A DNA stretch of 64,000 nt, taken from contig NZ_CP032317.1 in assembly GCF_003574965.1 (NCBI RefSeq), positions 434,001 to 498,000 of the forward strand, in the 5' to 3' direction. The stretch comes from Hymenobacter oligotrophus (GTDB taxonomy: Bacteria > Bacteroidota > Bacteroidia > Cytophagales > Hymenobacteraceae). How positions within the stretch are numbered: the first letter of the stretch is position 1; each line of letters opens with the position of its first letter. The notes beneath the pieces were generated by a model. The model did not search any database. It was not told where the DNA came from and saw only the letters and a list, made by a program, of their open reading frames with translations. This document shows, in pieces, positions 1 to 7,637 of the stretch. Position numbers and translations under genes: made by a program.

Positions 1-12
1 CGGCTGGTTATA

Positions 13-50
13 GCAAAAGCGCCTTGCGTGGCCACGCAAGGCGCTTTTGC
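13..50. terminator. perfect 38-bp palindrome, probable bidirectional terminator
   Basis: Two exact 19-bp arms with no spacer, beginning GCAAAAGCGCC and ending GGCGCTTTTGC. It lies just past the stop of the minus-strand phosphodiesterase gene. The T-runs are inside the ends of the arms on both strands, so it could end transcription from either side. Confidence 0.7.
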
Positions 51-74
51 TTTTATAAAGTAGGCTCACCCGTG

Positions 75-569
75 CTACACGCGTGCACCGAGTTCTACCG
101 CCTGCAACTGCTCTACTTTGCCGTTCTCAACCCGAAACTTGAGAAGCGTGCGCACTTTATGAAAGCCGTGCTTACCGGCCGCGCCCGGGTTGAGGTGCAG
201 GAGGCCCAACTGGCGGTCGGGCATTACGCGCAGAATGTGCGAATGGCCACAGATGAACAGCCCTGGCCGCTCTTGCTGCAGCAGCGGGCGCACGGGCGGC
301 GCGTAGCGGCCGGGGTAGCCGCCAATATGCGTGATCAACACCTTCAGGCCATTCACTTCAAAAATCTGGTTTTCGGGGCAGCGCAGGCGGATGGTGCGGT
401 CGTCGATGTTGCCGAACACGGCGCGCAGAGGCGCTACGGCCTGCAGCTCGTCAAGTACTTTCTCATTGCCTACGTCGCCGGCGTGCCATATCTCGTCGCA
501 GCCTTGCAGGTGGTGCAAAATGCGGTCGTCGAGGTGGCTGTGGGTGTCGGAGAGCAGGCCGATTTGCAT
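75..569 (-). CDS. metallophosphoesterase, YfcE/MJ0936 type
   Basis: A 164-residue calcineurin-like phosphoesterase, probably a cytoplasmic phosphodiesterase using two metal ions. The family motifs are all visible in order: DTHSH near residue 8, GDVGN near 31, GNIDD near 53, a histidine in the THIGG stretch near 80, GHSH near 108 and NPG near 128. Length matches the single-domain YfcE/MJ0936 group, whose physiological substrate is generally unknown. It stands alone on the minus strand, ends next to a palindromic terminator, and is divergent from the following NUDIX gene. A TACTTTG element about 25 bases upstream of the start resembles a promoter -7 box with one base missing. Confidence 0.9.
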   Translation of the reverse strand: MQIGLLSDTHSHLDDRILHHLQGCDEIWHAGDVGNEKVLDELQAVAPLRAVFGNIDDRTIRLRCPENQIFEVNGLKVLITHIGGYPGRYAPPVRPLLQQERPGLFICGHSHILRVMPDRQLGLLHLNPGAAGKHGFHKVRTLLKFRVENGKVEQLQAVELGARV

Positions 570-816
570 GGCGGTAGCGTTGAGGTTGCAGCTGCAAAGT
601 ACGCGGCCCGCAAACCTAGGGTGCTGCGGTGCTGCGAATATTCGGGCAGCGTGTTACCTTTCTTGCTCGCAACCGTATTTCGCCTAACTGGCCGTCACAC
701 CCGGCTGCCTTAGCTGGCCTTTAGCACCCAAGCACCTTTCGTATACCGAAATTAATGCTGTGTTTTGCAGCCCGCCAGACGACCCTCTGCTCCCATTTTC
801 CTTCCGACTTGCCGCG

Positions 817-1509
817 ATGAATGTTTTCATCAACGACATCCCGATAATCATTAAGAAGACCTCCGAAAAGGTCTACAAGCACCGTTACGACCTTATCCTA
901 GGTCCTGAGGAAGAATTCATTTCGAAGGACTTGGTGGGCGATGTACTGGTGCGCGACGTAACGCCGGCTTTCATCGACCGCATGCTGCGCCTGATGGAGG
1001 TAAAAAAGCTGAAGAAGCTGACCTCCCTGACGCTCATGACCAAGAAAAAGAAGGCGCTCATCTTGCACCTCAAAGACCAGTTCAAGATAGCCAAAGCCGC
1101 CGGCGGCCTGGTGGTGAAGGATGGCCTGGTGCTGATGATTTACCGCCTGGGCAAGTGGGATTTGCCCAAAGGCAAGCTCAAGAAAGATGAAGACCCCGCC
1201 GAAGGAGCCTTGCGCGAGGTAGAGGAAGAGTGCAACATCAAGGTGTCGTTGGGCGACAAACTGCCCAGCACTTGGCACTCCTACGCCTACAACGGCAACA
1301 AAATCCTCAAGAAAACCAACTGGTACATCATGCAGTGCCTCGACGACGCGCTCATGAAGCCGCAGGCCGAAGAGTACATCGAGGAAGTGCGCTGGATGCA
1401 TCCGCAGGAAGCACTTAAGGCCCTGGATGAGTCGTACGCCTCTATTTCGCTGGTGGTGCGCCACTACCTGAGCGAGGTGGCTGGCGCGGCCACCGTCACC
1501 AACAAATAG
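817..1509 (+). CDS. NUDIX hydrolase with N-terminal extension
   Basis: A 230-residue protein with a NUDIX fold in its second half (about residues 85-215). The box is visible as GKLKKDEDPAEGALREVEEE, preceded by WDLPK, which is typical of Bacteroidota NUDIX proteins with an N-terminal region of about 85 residues. It probably hydrolyses a nucleoside diphosphate derivative; the substrate cannot be read from sequence. The ATG at 817 (MNVFINDIPI) is preferred over an upstream in-frame start at 760, because the extra 19 residues are low-quality and conserved content begins at MNVF. It is followed 44 bases later by a lipoprotein gene on the same strand. Confidence 0.85.
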   Translation: MNVFINDIPIIIKKTSEKVYKHRYDLILGPEEEFISKDLVGDVLVRDVTPAFIDRMLRLMEVKKLKKLTSLTLMTKKKKALILHLKDQFKIAKAAGGLVVKDGLVLMIYRLGKWDLPKGKLKKDEDPAEGALREVEEECNIKVSLGDKLPSTWHSYAYNGNKILKKTNWYIMQCLDDALMKPQAEEYIEEVRWMHPQEALKALDESYASISLVVRHYLSEVAGAATVTNK

Positions 1510-1553
1510 CCTTCGTTTGCCGGGGCGGCTCTCCGGCTTCATGCGTGCCCTTT

Positions 1554-2042
1554 ATGCGTTTGAGTTGTCCGTGCCTGCTCGTACTGGTGATGTTCGTGTG
1601 TGCGGGAGCCGCTTGCACCCGCACCACGCCGGCCATCGAAACCGATGCCGCACCGGCTGCGCGTGCCAAATCCCGTGCGGCTCCGGCCCTGAACGTACCG
1701 GCGCTGGTGGGGCGCACCATCGACGAGGTGCGCGAAGTGCTTGGCAACCCGCGCGAAGCCCACGCCCAGCCCCTAGGTGCCGAGCCCACCGCCGCGCAAT
1801 GGAACACCGGCCAGGCCCGCGAATGGACGAACACCTTTGATTACCAAGACGCCACGATTGTGGCCACGTTTGATGCCCGCACGCGCAAAGTGCGCGACTT
1901 GGTGTTGCTCGGGGGCAACGAAGACGAACTGATGCGGCGCGGCAACCTCGATTTGGTGAGCGACACTTACCTGGTGCTGCCCGTGCCCAGCCCCGTAGAG
2001 CCCTCCAAGATTACCGGTATCCGGGTGCTGGCCCGTAAATAG
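1554..2042 (+). CDS. small lipoprotein of unknown function
   Basis: About 162 residues. The N-terminus is a lipoprotein signal: a hydrophobic run and a lipobox ending AGAAC, so it is probably anchored in the envelope. The remainder contains GRTIDEVREVLGNP, which resembles the start of the small BamE/SmpA-like fold, but similarity is too weak to name a family. The ATG at 1554 is preferred over a GTG at 1545. The gene ends a few bases before a long hairpin shared with the convergent coaD gene. Confidence 0.65.
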   Translation: MRLSCPCLLVLVMFVCAGAACTRTTPAIETDAAPAARAKSRAAPALNVPALVGRTIDEVREVLGNPREAHAQPLGAEPTAAQWNTGQAREWTNTFDYQDATIVATFDARTRKVRDLVLLGGNEDELMRRGNLDLVSDTYLVLPVPSPVEPSKITGIRVLARK

Positions 2043-2047
2043 CCCAC

Positions 2048-2109
2048 CCGCCCCAAACGCCGAACGCGGCAGCACCCCGAGGTGCTGCCGCGTTCGGCGT
2101 TTGGGGCGG
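2048..2109. terminator. very long perfect hairpin terminator between convergent genes
   Basis: Two exact 29-bp arms (2048-2076 and 2081-2109) with a CCGA tetraloop, between the convergent lipoprotein gene and coaD. The bottom of the stem carries CCCCAAA/TTTGGGG. It lacks a long T-run outside the stem, so it could act as a structural block in both directions rather than as a classic intrinsic terminator. Confidence 0.7.
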
Positions 2110-2111
2110 AC

Positions 2112-2579
2112 CTAGGGCTGTTGCGCCGGCGGCATTTTAAAGGGCACGAAATCATCGACGTTGCCGCCAAAGCGGTGGATTTCGCGGATGATGGTGCTGC
2201 TGATGGCGGCCAGGGGCGGGGAAGTAATCAAAAAGACAGTTTCCAGATCGGGGTTGACGTGGCGGTTGGCCTGCGCAATGGTGTTTTCGTACTCGAAATC
2301 GGTGGTGTTGCGCAAGCCGCGCAGCAGAAACCGGGCACCCGTTTCGCGCGCAAAGTCGGCCGTAAGTCCCTTGTACGCCTGCACCGAAACGCGCGACTCG
2401 TTGCGGAAAACCTCGTTAATGATGCTTACCGTCTGCTCGACGGGCAGGTAACGCGTTTTGCTGCTGTTGTTGCCAATGGCAATTATGATATGATCGAACA
2501 GCTCGGTGCCGCGGCGTACCACATCGAGGTGGCCGTTGGTAAACGGGTCGAAAGAGCCGGGAAATAAGGCAATGCGCAT
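2112..2579 (-). CDS. coaD: phosphopantetheine adenylyltransferase
   Basis: Catalyses ATP + 4'-phosphopantetheine to dephospho-CoA + PPi, the penultimate step of coenzyme A synthesis, in the cytosol. The 155-residue length is typical. Family motifs are present: GSFDPFTNGH (residues 8-17, with the nucleotidyltransferase His17), RGLRNTTDFEYE near 88-99 and ISSTIIREI near 126. A DUF3822 gene lies upstream on the same strand, an arrangement common in Bacteroidota. The 105-base spacer to it contains an inverted, low-complexity repeat. Confidence 0.96.
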   Translation of the reverse strand: MRIALFPGSFDPFTNGHLDVVRRGTELFDHIIIAIGNNSSKTRYLPVEQTVSIINEVFRNESRVSVQAYKGLTADFARETGARFLLRGLRNTTDFEYENTIAQANRHVNPDLETVFLITSPPLAAISSTIIREIHRFGGNVDDFVPFKMPPAQQP

Positions 2580-2583
2580 TGTA

Positions 2584-2690
2584 ATGAGGAAGGAAGAAAG
2601 ATGAATGAAGAACTAGCACGGGCCTGACCGAAGGACCACGGGCGAAACGCCTCATCGGTTTCTTCCTTCGTCATTTGTCATTCTTCACTC
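2584..2690. repeat. low-complexity inverted repeat between coaD and DUF3822 gene
   Basis: Left arm built from GAGGAAGGAAGAAAG / ATGAATGAAGAA words and right arm from TTTCTTCCTTCGTC / ATTTGTCATTCTTCAC words. The arms are imperfectly complementary and would fold into a stem with a GC-rich loop. It resembles the short-word spacers seen at several other gene junctions in this window. Confidence 0.6.
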
Positions 2691-3641
2691 ACACAAGTGC
2701 AGGCTGTACAGCTCGAAATAGCGGTACTCAAATACGTCGTTGAGGCGGTAGCTGTAGCTGAGGTCGTAGGGGCGGTTGCCGAAGCGGACGTTGCGGATGT
2801 ACTTGCGCAGCACCGAGAACAGCTCCGAATCGTGCATTAGGTCGCCGTACACGGCTACGGGGTCGTCGTCGGGGTTCAGGCCTAACTCCTGCATCACCAG
2901 GATAACGTAGTAGATGAAATCTTCGGGCGTGCTGAAGCTAAAGACGTTGCAGAACAGCGGACGTTTTTCGCGCACCACGGCAACAGTCAGCTCGTGTGGG
3001 CCCACGCTCAAATACACCCTAGGCGGGCCTTGCCGCTCGCTTTGGTGCACCACGCCTTCGAGCAAGGCGCTGGTTTGGTGCAGCAACTTTTGCTGGGGGT
3101 AAGTACGCTCAAACCAGTCGGCCAAGGCCTTTTCAATCGAAAAAACGCTCACCACCTCGCGGTTGGGGTGCAAAAACCGACGTACCACCTCGTGCTGCGG
3201 ATCGAGTTGGTGGTGCAAGCGTAGGTAGTTGGCCTCGTCGCCGTCGCGGAAGAGGGGCGCGGGCAGCAGCGTGAAATGGCGGTTTTGCACCGCCAGGCGC
3301 ACACGGTTCCAGCCCTGCAGGCCCACCAAATCGTGGTGGCTGGCCAAGGTTTGCAGCTGGCCGGCGAGGGAGGTAGCAGGCTCGGGCGCGTAGTCTTCGA
3401 GCACCACAAACTTGTTGCGGCGCACATCGGCTACGCCCACACGCAAGCCGTGGGCCCCGGCCGTTAGGTACAGGTTGTAGCCCGCTAGGTTGTTGGTATC
3501 GAGGGTTTCGTCGCGCAGGCGGTGCAAAGCGGTAGGCAAGGCCACAGCGGCAACGAAATCGGCAGAATCGGCGTGAGACACAGGCGGCACAGCAGAACTA
3601 ATATCTGCTAAAGGTAAGCAGGCCGCCGTTTTGTGCCGCAA
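2685..3641 (-). CDS. DUF3822 family protein
   Basis: 318 residues by the longest reading. It resembles the Bacteroidota DUF3822 family, which has an actin/ASKHA-like fold by family description; no biochemical role is established. Recognisable parts are the N-terminal NLYLTAGAHGLRVGVADVRRNKFVVLEDY and the C-terminal acidic/aromatic end. Members usually sit next to coaD and often rsmD; coaD is here, rsmD is not. The TTG at 3641 lies directly against the stop of the preceding NUDIX gene (3642-3644), suggesting translational coupling. A GTG about 20 codons further in is an alternative start. Confidence 0.8.
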   Translation of the reverse strand: MRHKTAACLPLADISSAVPPVSHADSADFVAAVALPTALHRLRDETLDTNNLAGYNLYLTAGAHGLRVGVADVRRNKFVVLEDYAPEPATSLAGQLQTLASHHDLVGLQGWNRVRLAVQNRHFTLLPAPLFRDGDEANYLRLHHQLDPQHEVVRRFLHPNREVVSVFSIEKALADWFERTYPQQKLLHQTSALLEGVVHQSERQGPPRVYLSVGPHELTVAVVREKRPLFCNVFSFSTPEDFIYYVILVMQELGLNPDDDPVAVYGDLMHDSELFSVLRKYIRNVRFGNRPYDLSYSYRLNDVFEYRYFELYSLHLCE

Positions 3642-4145
3642 TCAGCGCAGCCGGAGTTGCGGAATATAGGCGTCGTCGGGGCTGATGAGGTCGCGCAGGA
3701 TGGGGTGCACCTGCCGCGGCGGCAGCTGCACCAGCTCGCGCGGCGAAAGCCAGGCCAGCTGCGTGAGCAGTTGCTGGTCGGGGTGGTGCTCGGGGTCGGA
3801 ACCTAGGCGCGGCAGGGCGGCAGGGTCGGTGGGCAGCACCTCAAAAAACATCTCGAGGGCTTGCAGCCGGTCGCCGTGGTACTCGTGCAGGTGCAAAAAG
3901 CGGCCAACTTGTACCACCAAGCCGGTTTCTTCCCGAAACTCGCGCACCACGCCCTCGCGCAAGGTTTCGCCAAACTGCCACCCTCCGCCTGGCGGCGACC
4001 AAAACGGTTCGTCGTTGGTCAATAAACCCCGGTGGGCCGTCAGCAGCAACGACCCGTCGTGCACCAGCAGGCCACACACGCGCACCCGGGCGCGTTCGGT
4101 ATAGGCTTGTAGCAACGATTCGGGCGAGGCAGAGGAAACAGGCAT
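3642..4145 (-). CDS. NUDIX hydrolase
   Basis: 167-residue single-domain NUDIX protein. The box reads GGGWQFGETLREGVVREFRE followed by ETGL (about residues 52-75), preceded by WSPPGG as in ADP-ribose / dNTP-sanitising subgroups. Probably hydrolyses a nucleotide diphosphate derivative; the substrate is unassigned. It abuts the DUF3822 gene downstream on the same strand and is likely cotranscribed with it and coaD. Confidence 0.88.
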   Translation of the reverse strand: MPVSSASPESLLQAYTERARVRVCGLLVHDGSLLLTAHRGLLTNDEPFWSPPGGGWQFGETLREGVVREFREETGLVVQVGRFLHLHEYHGDRLQALEMFFEVLPTDPAALPRLGSDPEHHPDQQLLTQLAWLSPRELVQLPPRQVHPILRDLISPDDAYIPQLRLR

Positions 4146-4184
4146 AAGCAGGGCAAGCGGTGCGGTAACAGGGCCCTAAACCTA

Positions 4185-4793
4185 TTAAACGCCCGTATGG
4201 TTGGGGCTACCGGCCGAAAAATTTGCGCGCCGACGTTGTCGCCAGCGCCACAACCGGCTGCCTATGAATACAATAGCCGCAATTGCCGCGCCGGCCATCA
4301 GCAGCGGCAAAAACAGGCCCAGCACCGAGCCCGCTATGGCCAGGGTATTCTCGAGGGTGGCGAGTACGGGGTTGCCCAAGCCGCCCGTGGCCGCCGTGGA
4401 GCCCGCTCGCAGCACGGCTGTGCCCGATTGGATAAGCCCGGCCGTACCGCCGCCTACCAACACGCCCAAGCCCCAACGCAGCATCGGGTTTAGCTCGGGG
4501 AGCGCGGCCGTCATCAGCAATGTGCCGGCCACAAACGAGGCGGGCGTGGTCAGCGAGTCGAGCAGGTTGTCAATTACCGGAAAGTAGTAGGCCAGCATCT
4601 CGGCTAGGGTGGCGGTGCCCAGCACACCTAGGGCGGCCCAAGTGCCCAACCACGCAAACCCCGGCGAAGGCGCCAAGTAGCCCGTGCGGTAAGCAATGCT
4701 GGCCGCCAGCAGGGGCACGAACACCCGAAAGCCGCTGCAAGCTGCCAAAGCCAAACCGAGCGCACCCGAAACAAGGTATTCCGATGGGTTCAT
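4185..4793 (-). CDS. DUF4126 membrane protein
   Basis: About 202 residues, five or six hydrophobic segments and a basic C-terminal tail (LWRWRQRRRANF). The sequence LGLALAACSGFRVFVPLL near the N-terminus followed by glycine-rich helices is characteristic of DUF4126, a family of inner-membrane proteins of unknown function. The ATG at 4793 is preferred over a TTG at 4802. A TATCTTTT box about 25 bases upstream (minus strand, 4817-4824) resembles a -7 promoter element. The gene is divergent from the thioesterase. Confidence 0.8.
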   Translation of the reverse strand: MNPSEYLVSGALGLALAACSGFRVFVPLLAASIAYRTGYLAPSPGFAWLGTWAALGVLGTATLAEMLAYYFPVIDNLLDSLTTPASFVAGTLLMTAALPELNPMLRWGLGVLVGGGTAGLIQSGTAVLRAGSTAATGGLGNPVLATLENTLAIAGSVLGLFLPLLMAGAAIAAIVFIGSRLWRWRQRRRANFSAGSPNHTGV

Positions 4794-4841
4794 GAGAATC
4801 AATGAGGTAGCCTGCGAAAAGATACGTGCTTTGGGTGCTGA

Positions 4842-4873
4842 TTGGCGAAGGCCGACCTAGGGCGGTACCTTTG
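4842..4873 (+). promoter_or_regulatory. Bacteroidota-type promoter for thioesterase gene
   Basis: A TTG (4842-4844) and a consensus TACCTTTG (4866-4873) are separated by 21 bases. The start codon at 4879 is only five bases past the -7 box, so the transcript is expected to be leaderless or nearly so. Confidence 0.65.
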
Positions 4874-4878
4874 CGGCA

Positions 4879-5340
4879 ATGTCTACTTCGCACACCACCG
4901 CCCCCGCCGACGACCTCACGGCGCGTATCCGCCGCAAGCTGGAGCGCCAGCACTTTATGCACCTCATCGGTGCCGATATTACCACCATTGAGCCGGGCCG
5001 CGTACAGGCCGAACTCGACCTAGGCAAGCAGCACCAGCAACAGCGCGGGTTTGCCCACGGCGGCCTCGTGGCTACCATGGCCGACCTCGTAGCCGGGTTT
5101 GCCGGCGTTACGCTCATCCCCGACGACCACGGCCTGGTAACCGTCGAACTGAAAGTAAGCTACTTGCACCCCGGCCTAGGTGATAAGCTGATAGCTACGG
5201 GTTGGGTGCTGAAAGGCGGCCGCCGCTTGCAGTTTTGCGAGGCCGAGGTGCGCGCTTTCGGCGGCAATAACCCAGAGGAAGGCTTGCTGATTGCCAAGGC
5301 TACGGCCACAATGGCTATCATCGAACCGGCGAATCAATGA
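4879..5340 (+). CDS. PaaI-family hotdog thioesterase
   Basis: 153 residues with the hotdog fold signature: FAHGGLVATMADLVAGFAG around residues 56-74, where HGG and the following Asp region form the active site, then VTVELKVSYLHPG. Likely hydrolyses an acyl- or aryl-CoA thioester in the cytosol; the exact substrate is unknown. The last codons and stop (CAATGA) lie inside the left inverted repeat of the adjacent four-helix-bundle element, so the C-terminal residues may derive from that element. Confidence 0.9.
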   Translation: MSTSHTTAPADDLTARIRRKLERQHFMHLIGADITTIEPGRVQAELDLGKQHQQQRGFAHGGLVATMADLVAGFAGVTLIPDDHGLVTVELKVSYLHPGLGDKLIATGWVLKGGRRLQFCEAEVRAFGGNNPEEGLLIAKATATMAIIEPANQ

Positions 5341-5769
5341 GCAATTAACAATGAGCAATGATCAATGGTCGGCTGAGCAAAACGTTATCTTGGCCAAATC
5401 ATATGCTTTCGCCGTGCGGATGCTGAAGTTGCACAAGCACTTGCGCATGGCTCAACAAGAGCACATTGTATCCAAGCAGGTCGTGCGGAGCGGTACGTCA
5501 TTCGGCGCTAACGTTGAAGAGGCTATAGGGGCCATTTCCAAAGCCGACTTTTCCGCCAAAATGTCAATTGCCTACAAAGAAGCGCGCGAAACATCCTATT
5601 GGCTGCGGCTGCTCCACGATGCCGAATACCTGGAAGCACGGATGTTCGAGTCGTTGCACAACGATTGCCAGGAGCTTTGCCGCATCTTGTTTGCCATTTT
5701 ACGCGGCAACGGCCGAGCATAACAACCCAAACTATTCATTGCTCATTGATCATTGTTAATTGATCATTG
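5335..5769. mobile_element. four-helix-bundle gene flanked by 33-bp inverted repeats
   Basis: Left arm 5335-5367 and right arm 5737-5769 are inverted copies matching at 30 of 33 positions, both made of CAATGA / CAATTAACAATG words. Between them is a single gene of the 23S rRNA intervening-sequence protein family. The left arm overlaps both the stop of the upstream gene and the start of the inner gene; the right arm ends six bases before the next start codon. No transposase is present. Reading it as a mobile or once-mobile unit is an inference from this architecture. Confidence 0.6.
5351..5722 (+). CDS. four helix bundle protein (23S rRNA IVS / Avd-like family)
   Basis: 123 residues, all helical. 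Characteristic family segments are VVRSGTSFGANVEEA (about residues 45-59) and KEARETSYWLRLLHDA (about 75-90). Relatives are encoded within intervening sequences of bacterial 23S rRNA genes, as stand-alone genes, and as accessory Avd proteins of diversity-generating retroelements; they form basic oligomers that can bind nucleic acid. The role here is unknown. The ATG at 5351 and the first six codons (MSNDQW) are encoded by the left inverted repeat, so the protein could bind its own control region. No reverse transcriptase or variable-repeat gene is nearby, so a retroelement role is not supported. Confidence 0.85.
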   Translation: MSNDQWSAEQNVILAKSYAFAVRMLKLHKHLRMAQQEHIVSKQVVRSGTSFGANVEEAIGAISKADFSAKMSIAYKEARETSYWLRLLHDAEYLEARMFESLHNDCQELCRILFAILRGNGRA

Positions 5770-5775
5770 CCCCCC

Positions 5776-7221
5776 ATGCTTACTACAAGAATACCTTCCG
5801 TCCGCAACTATTTCCCTTACGACCCCACCGAGGACCAGTCCACGCTGTTTGGGCAGCTCGATGGTTTTCTGAAAGACCAGCTACCCGGCCGGAAGGTGTT
5901 TTTGCTGCGCGGCTACGCCGGTACCGGCAAAACCACGGTTGTAAGCGCCTTGGTTAAGTGGCTCGATAAAATGGGCCGCAAGTACGTACTGATGGCGCCC
6001 ACAGGCCGTGCGGCCAAGGTAATGTCGCAGTACTCGGGAGTGCCGGCCAGCACCATTCACAAACGCATTTACCGCAAGTCTGGTGGGTCGGAGAGCATGG
6101 CCTTTGCGCGGCAACCCAACCGCTCCGGCGAAACCATCTTTATCGTCGACGAAGCCTCGATGATTTCAAACGAGAAGTCGTTTGGCGAGAGTGCCTTGCT
6201 CGACGACCTGCTCGGCTACGTGTTCGAGAAAACCACCAACCGCCTGCTGCTCATCGGCGATACGGCCCAGTTGCCGCCGGTAGGCCAAAGCCTCAGCCCG
6301 GCCCTAGACCCCGGCGTGCTGGCCAGCTCGTACCGCTGCCGCGTGGAGGCCGCCGAGCTGCGCCAGGTAATGCGCCAGGCCGAGTCGTCGGGCATTCTGA
6401 TGAACGCCACCGTGCTGCGCGAAGAACTGCGCGATGCGCAGGAAGCTACGCCGGGCTCCGCCGAAGCCAACCCCAACATCCAATTCATCACTAAAGGCTA
6501 CCCCGACATTTACAAAATGGGCGGCGACAAGCTGGAGGATGGCTTGCGCTGGGCCTACCGGCACTATGGCCACGAGAATACCACCATAATTTGCCGCTCC
6601 AACAAAAACGCCAACCAGTATAACCAGCTGATTCGGCGCACCTTGTTCGACGCCGAGGATGAGATTGAGGCCGGCGACTACCTGATGGTGGTGCGCAACA
6701 ACTATACCTGGCTGCCAGCCGAATCGGAAGCGGGCTTTTTGGCCAACGGCGACTTTGTGGAGGTAACCAAAATTGTGCGCCGCATCGAGGAATTTGGCTG
6801 CCGCTTTGCTGACGCCCGCCTGCGCCTCGTCGATTACCCCGACGAGCCTGAGCTTGAGGCGCGCCTGCTGCTCGATACCCTGCACACCGAAAGCCCCGCT
6901 TTCCCGGCCGACCGCTCCAAGGCGCTGTACGAGGCCGTAAGCGCCGATTACGCGCATCTTACCACCAAGAAGGACAAGGCAGCCGCCATGCGTGCCGACC
7001 CGTACCTGAACGCCCTGCAGGTAAAGTTTGCCTACGCGCTTACGTGCCACAAGGCACAGGGCGGCCAGTGGCCCGCCGTGTTCGTCGACCACGGGTTTCT
7101 GAAGGAAGACATGATCAACGCCGAGTTTACGCGGTGGTTGTACACGGCTGTTACACGTGCTTCCGAAAAGCTGTTTCTGTTGAATTTCAACGCCAAACTT
7201 GTTGACGGCGGCGCGGAATGA
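5776..7221 (+). CDS. RecD-like superfamily 1B DNA helicase / AAA ATPase
   Basis: 481 residues. Walker A is LRGYAGTGKTT (about 40-50), Walker B IFIVDEASM (about 118-126), motif III GDTAQLPPVG, and the C-terminal helicase motifs are CHKAQGGQW and YTAVTRASEK. This is the arrangement of RecD/TraA-type 5'-3' helicases, but the protein is short and lacks the N-terminal regulatory domain of RecD2. Probably a stand-alone DNA repair helicase. The ATG at 5776 is chosen over a TTG at 5767, which lies in the inverted repeat. If the preceding element were absent, the gene would directly follow the thioesterase. Confidence 0.88.
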   Translation: MLTTRIPSVRNYFPYDPTEDQSTLFGQLDGFLKDQLPGRKVFLLRGYAGTGKTTVVSALVKWLDKMGRKYVLMAPTGRAAKVMSQYSGVPASTIHKRIYRKSGGSESMAFARQPNRSGETIFIVDEASMISNEKSFGESALLDDLLGYVFEKTTNRLLLIGDTAQLPPVGQSLSPALDPGVLASSYRCRVEAAELRQVMRQAESSGILMNATVLREELRDAQEATPGSAEANPNIQFITKGYPDIYKMGGDKLEDGLRWAYRHYGHENTTIICRSNKNANQYNQLIRRTLFDAEDEIEAGDYLMVVRNNYTWLPAESEAGFLANGDFVEVTKIVRRIEEFGCRFADARLRLVDYPDEPELEARLLLDTLHTESPAFPADRSKALYEAVSADYAHLTTKKDKAAAMRADPYLNALQVKFAYALTCHKAQGGQWPAVFVDHGFLKEDMINAEFTRWLYTAVTRASEKLFLLNFNAKLVDGGAE

Positions 7222-7266
7222 ATCGGGTAGGGGCCGTGTTGGGGTAGCAACTTGTAGCTGCTCCGG

Positions 7267-7539
7267 ATGAAGCTTGTTTGCGCCTTAGGTATTGGTTGGT
7301 GGTTGTGGCTGGGCAGCGCTCAGCTGGCAACGGCGCAGGTGCTGCCTGCGCGGCCGCAGCGCAAGGCTGTGCCGCCCGTTGTGGCGCGTGGCAACGCGCC
7401 CTCGGTGTGGCGCAACCAGGCCGCATCGGAGGCCAAGCAGCTCCCGCTTTCGAAGCAGGATAGGCAAGCTTACGAAAACTGCCCCGACCCCAAACGCTAC
7501 GCCCGGAAGCACCGCCGCCAAATGGTGCGCATCTGGTAG
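7267..7539 (+). CDS. small secreted protein of unknown function
   Basis: 90 residues: a signal peptide of about 23 residues ending ATAQ, then a short basic chain with QAYENCPDPKRYARKHRRQM. No family is recognised. It stands 45 bases after the helicase and 98 bases before the DUF1573 gene, on the same strand, so cotranscription is possible. Confidence 0.55.
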   Translation: MKLVCALGIGWWLWLGSAQLATAQVLPARPQRKAVPPVVARGNAPSVWRNQAASEAKQLPLSKQDRQAYENCPDPKRYARKHRRQMVRIW

Positions 7540-7637
7540 TTTTGCTCACGGCCGTTCCTGCAATTGGTCCGATTGTTGGCAAGCGGCCCGAAAAGGTTAA
7601 CTTGAATTACCCTCCAACTCAAACAGTCACCCGCACC

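Noticed and set aside
24-713. Long plus-strand frames opposite the phosphodiesterase and other GC-rich genes
   Set aside because: They are mirror frames of well-supported genes with no recognisable protein features.
5335-5769. Diversity-generating retroelement (because of the Avd-like gene)
   Set aside because: No reverse transcriptase, template repeat or variable repeat is nearby.
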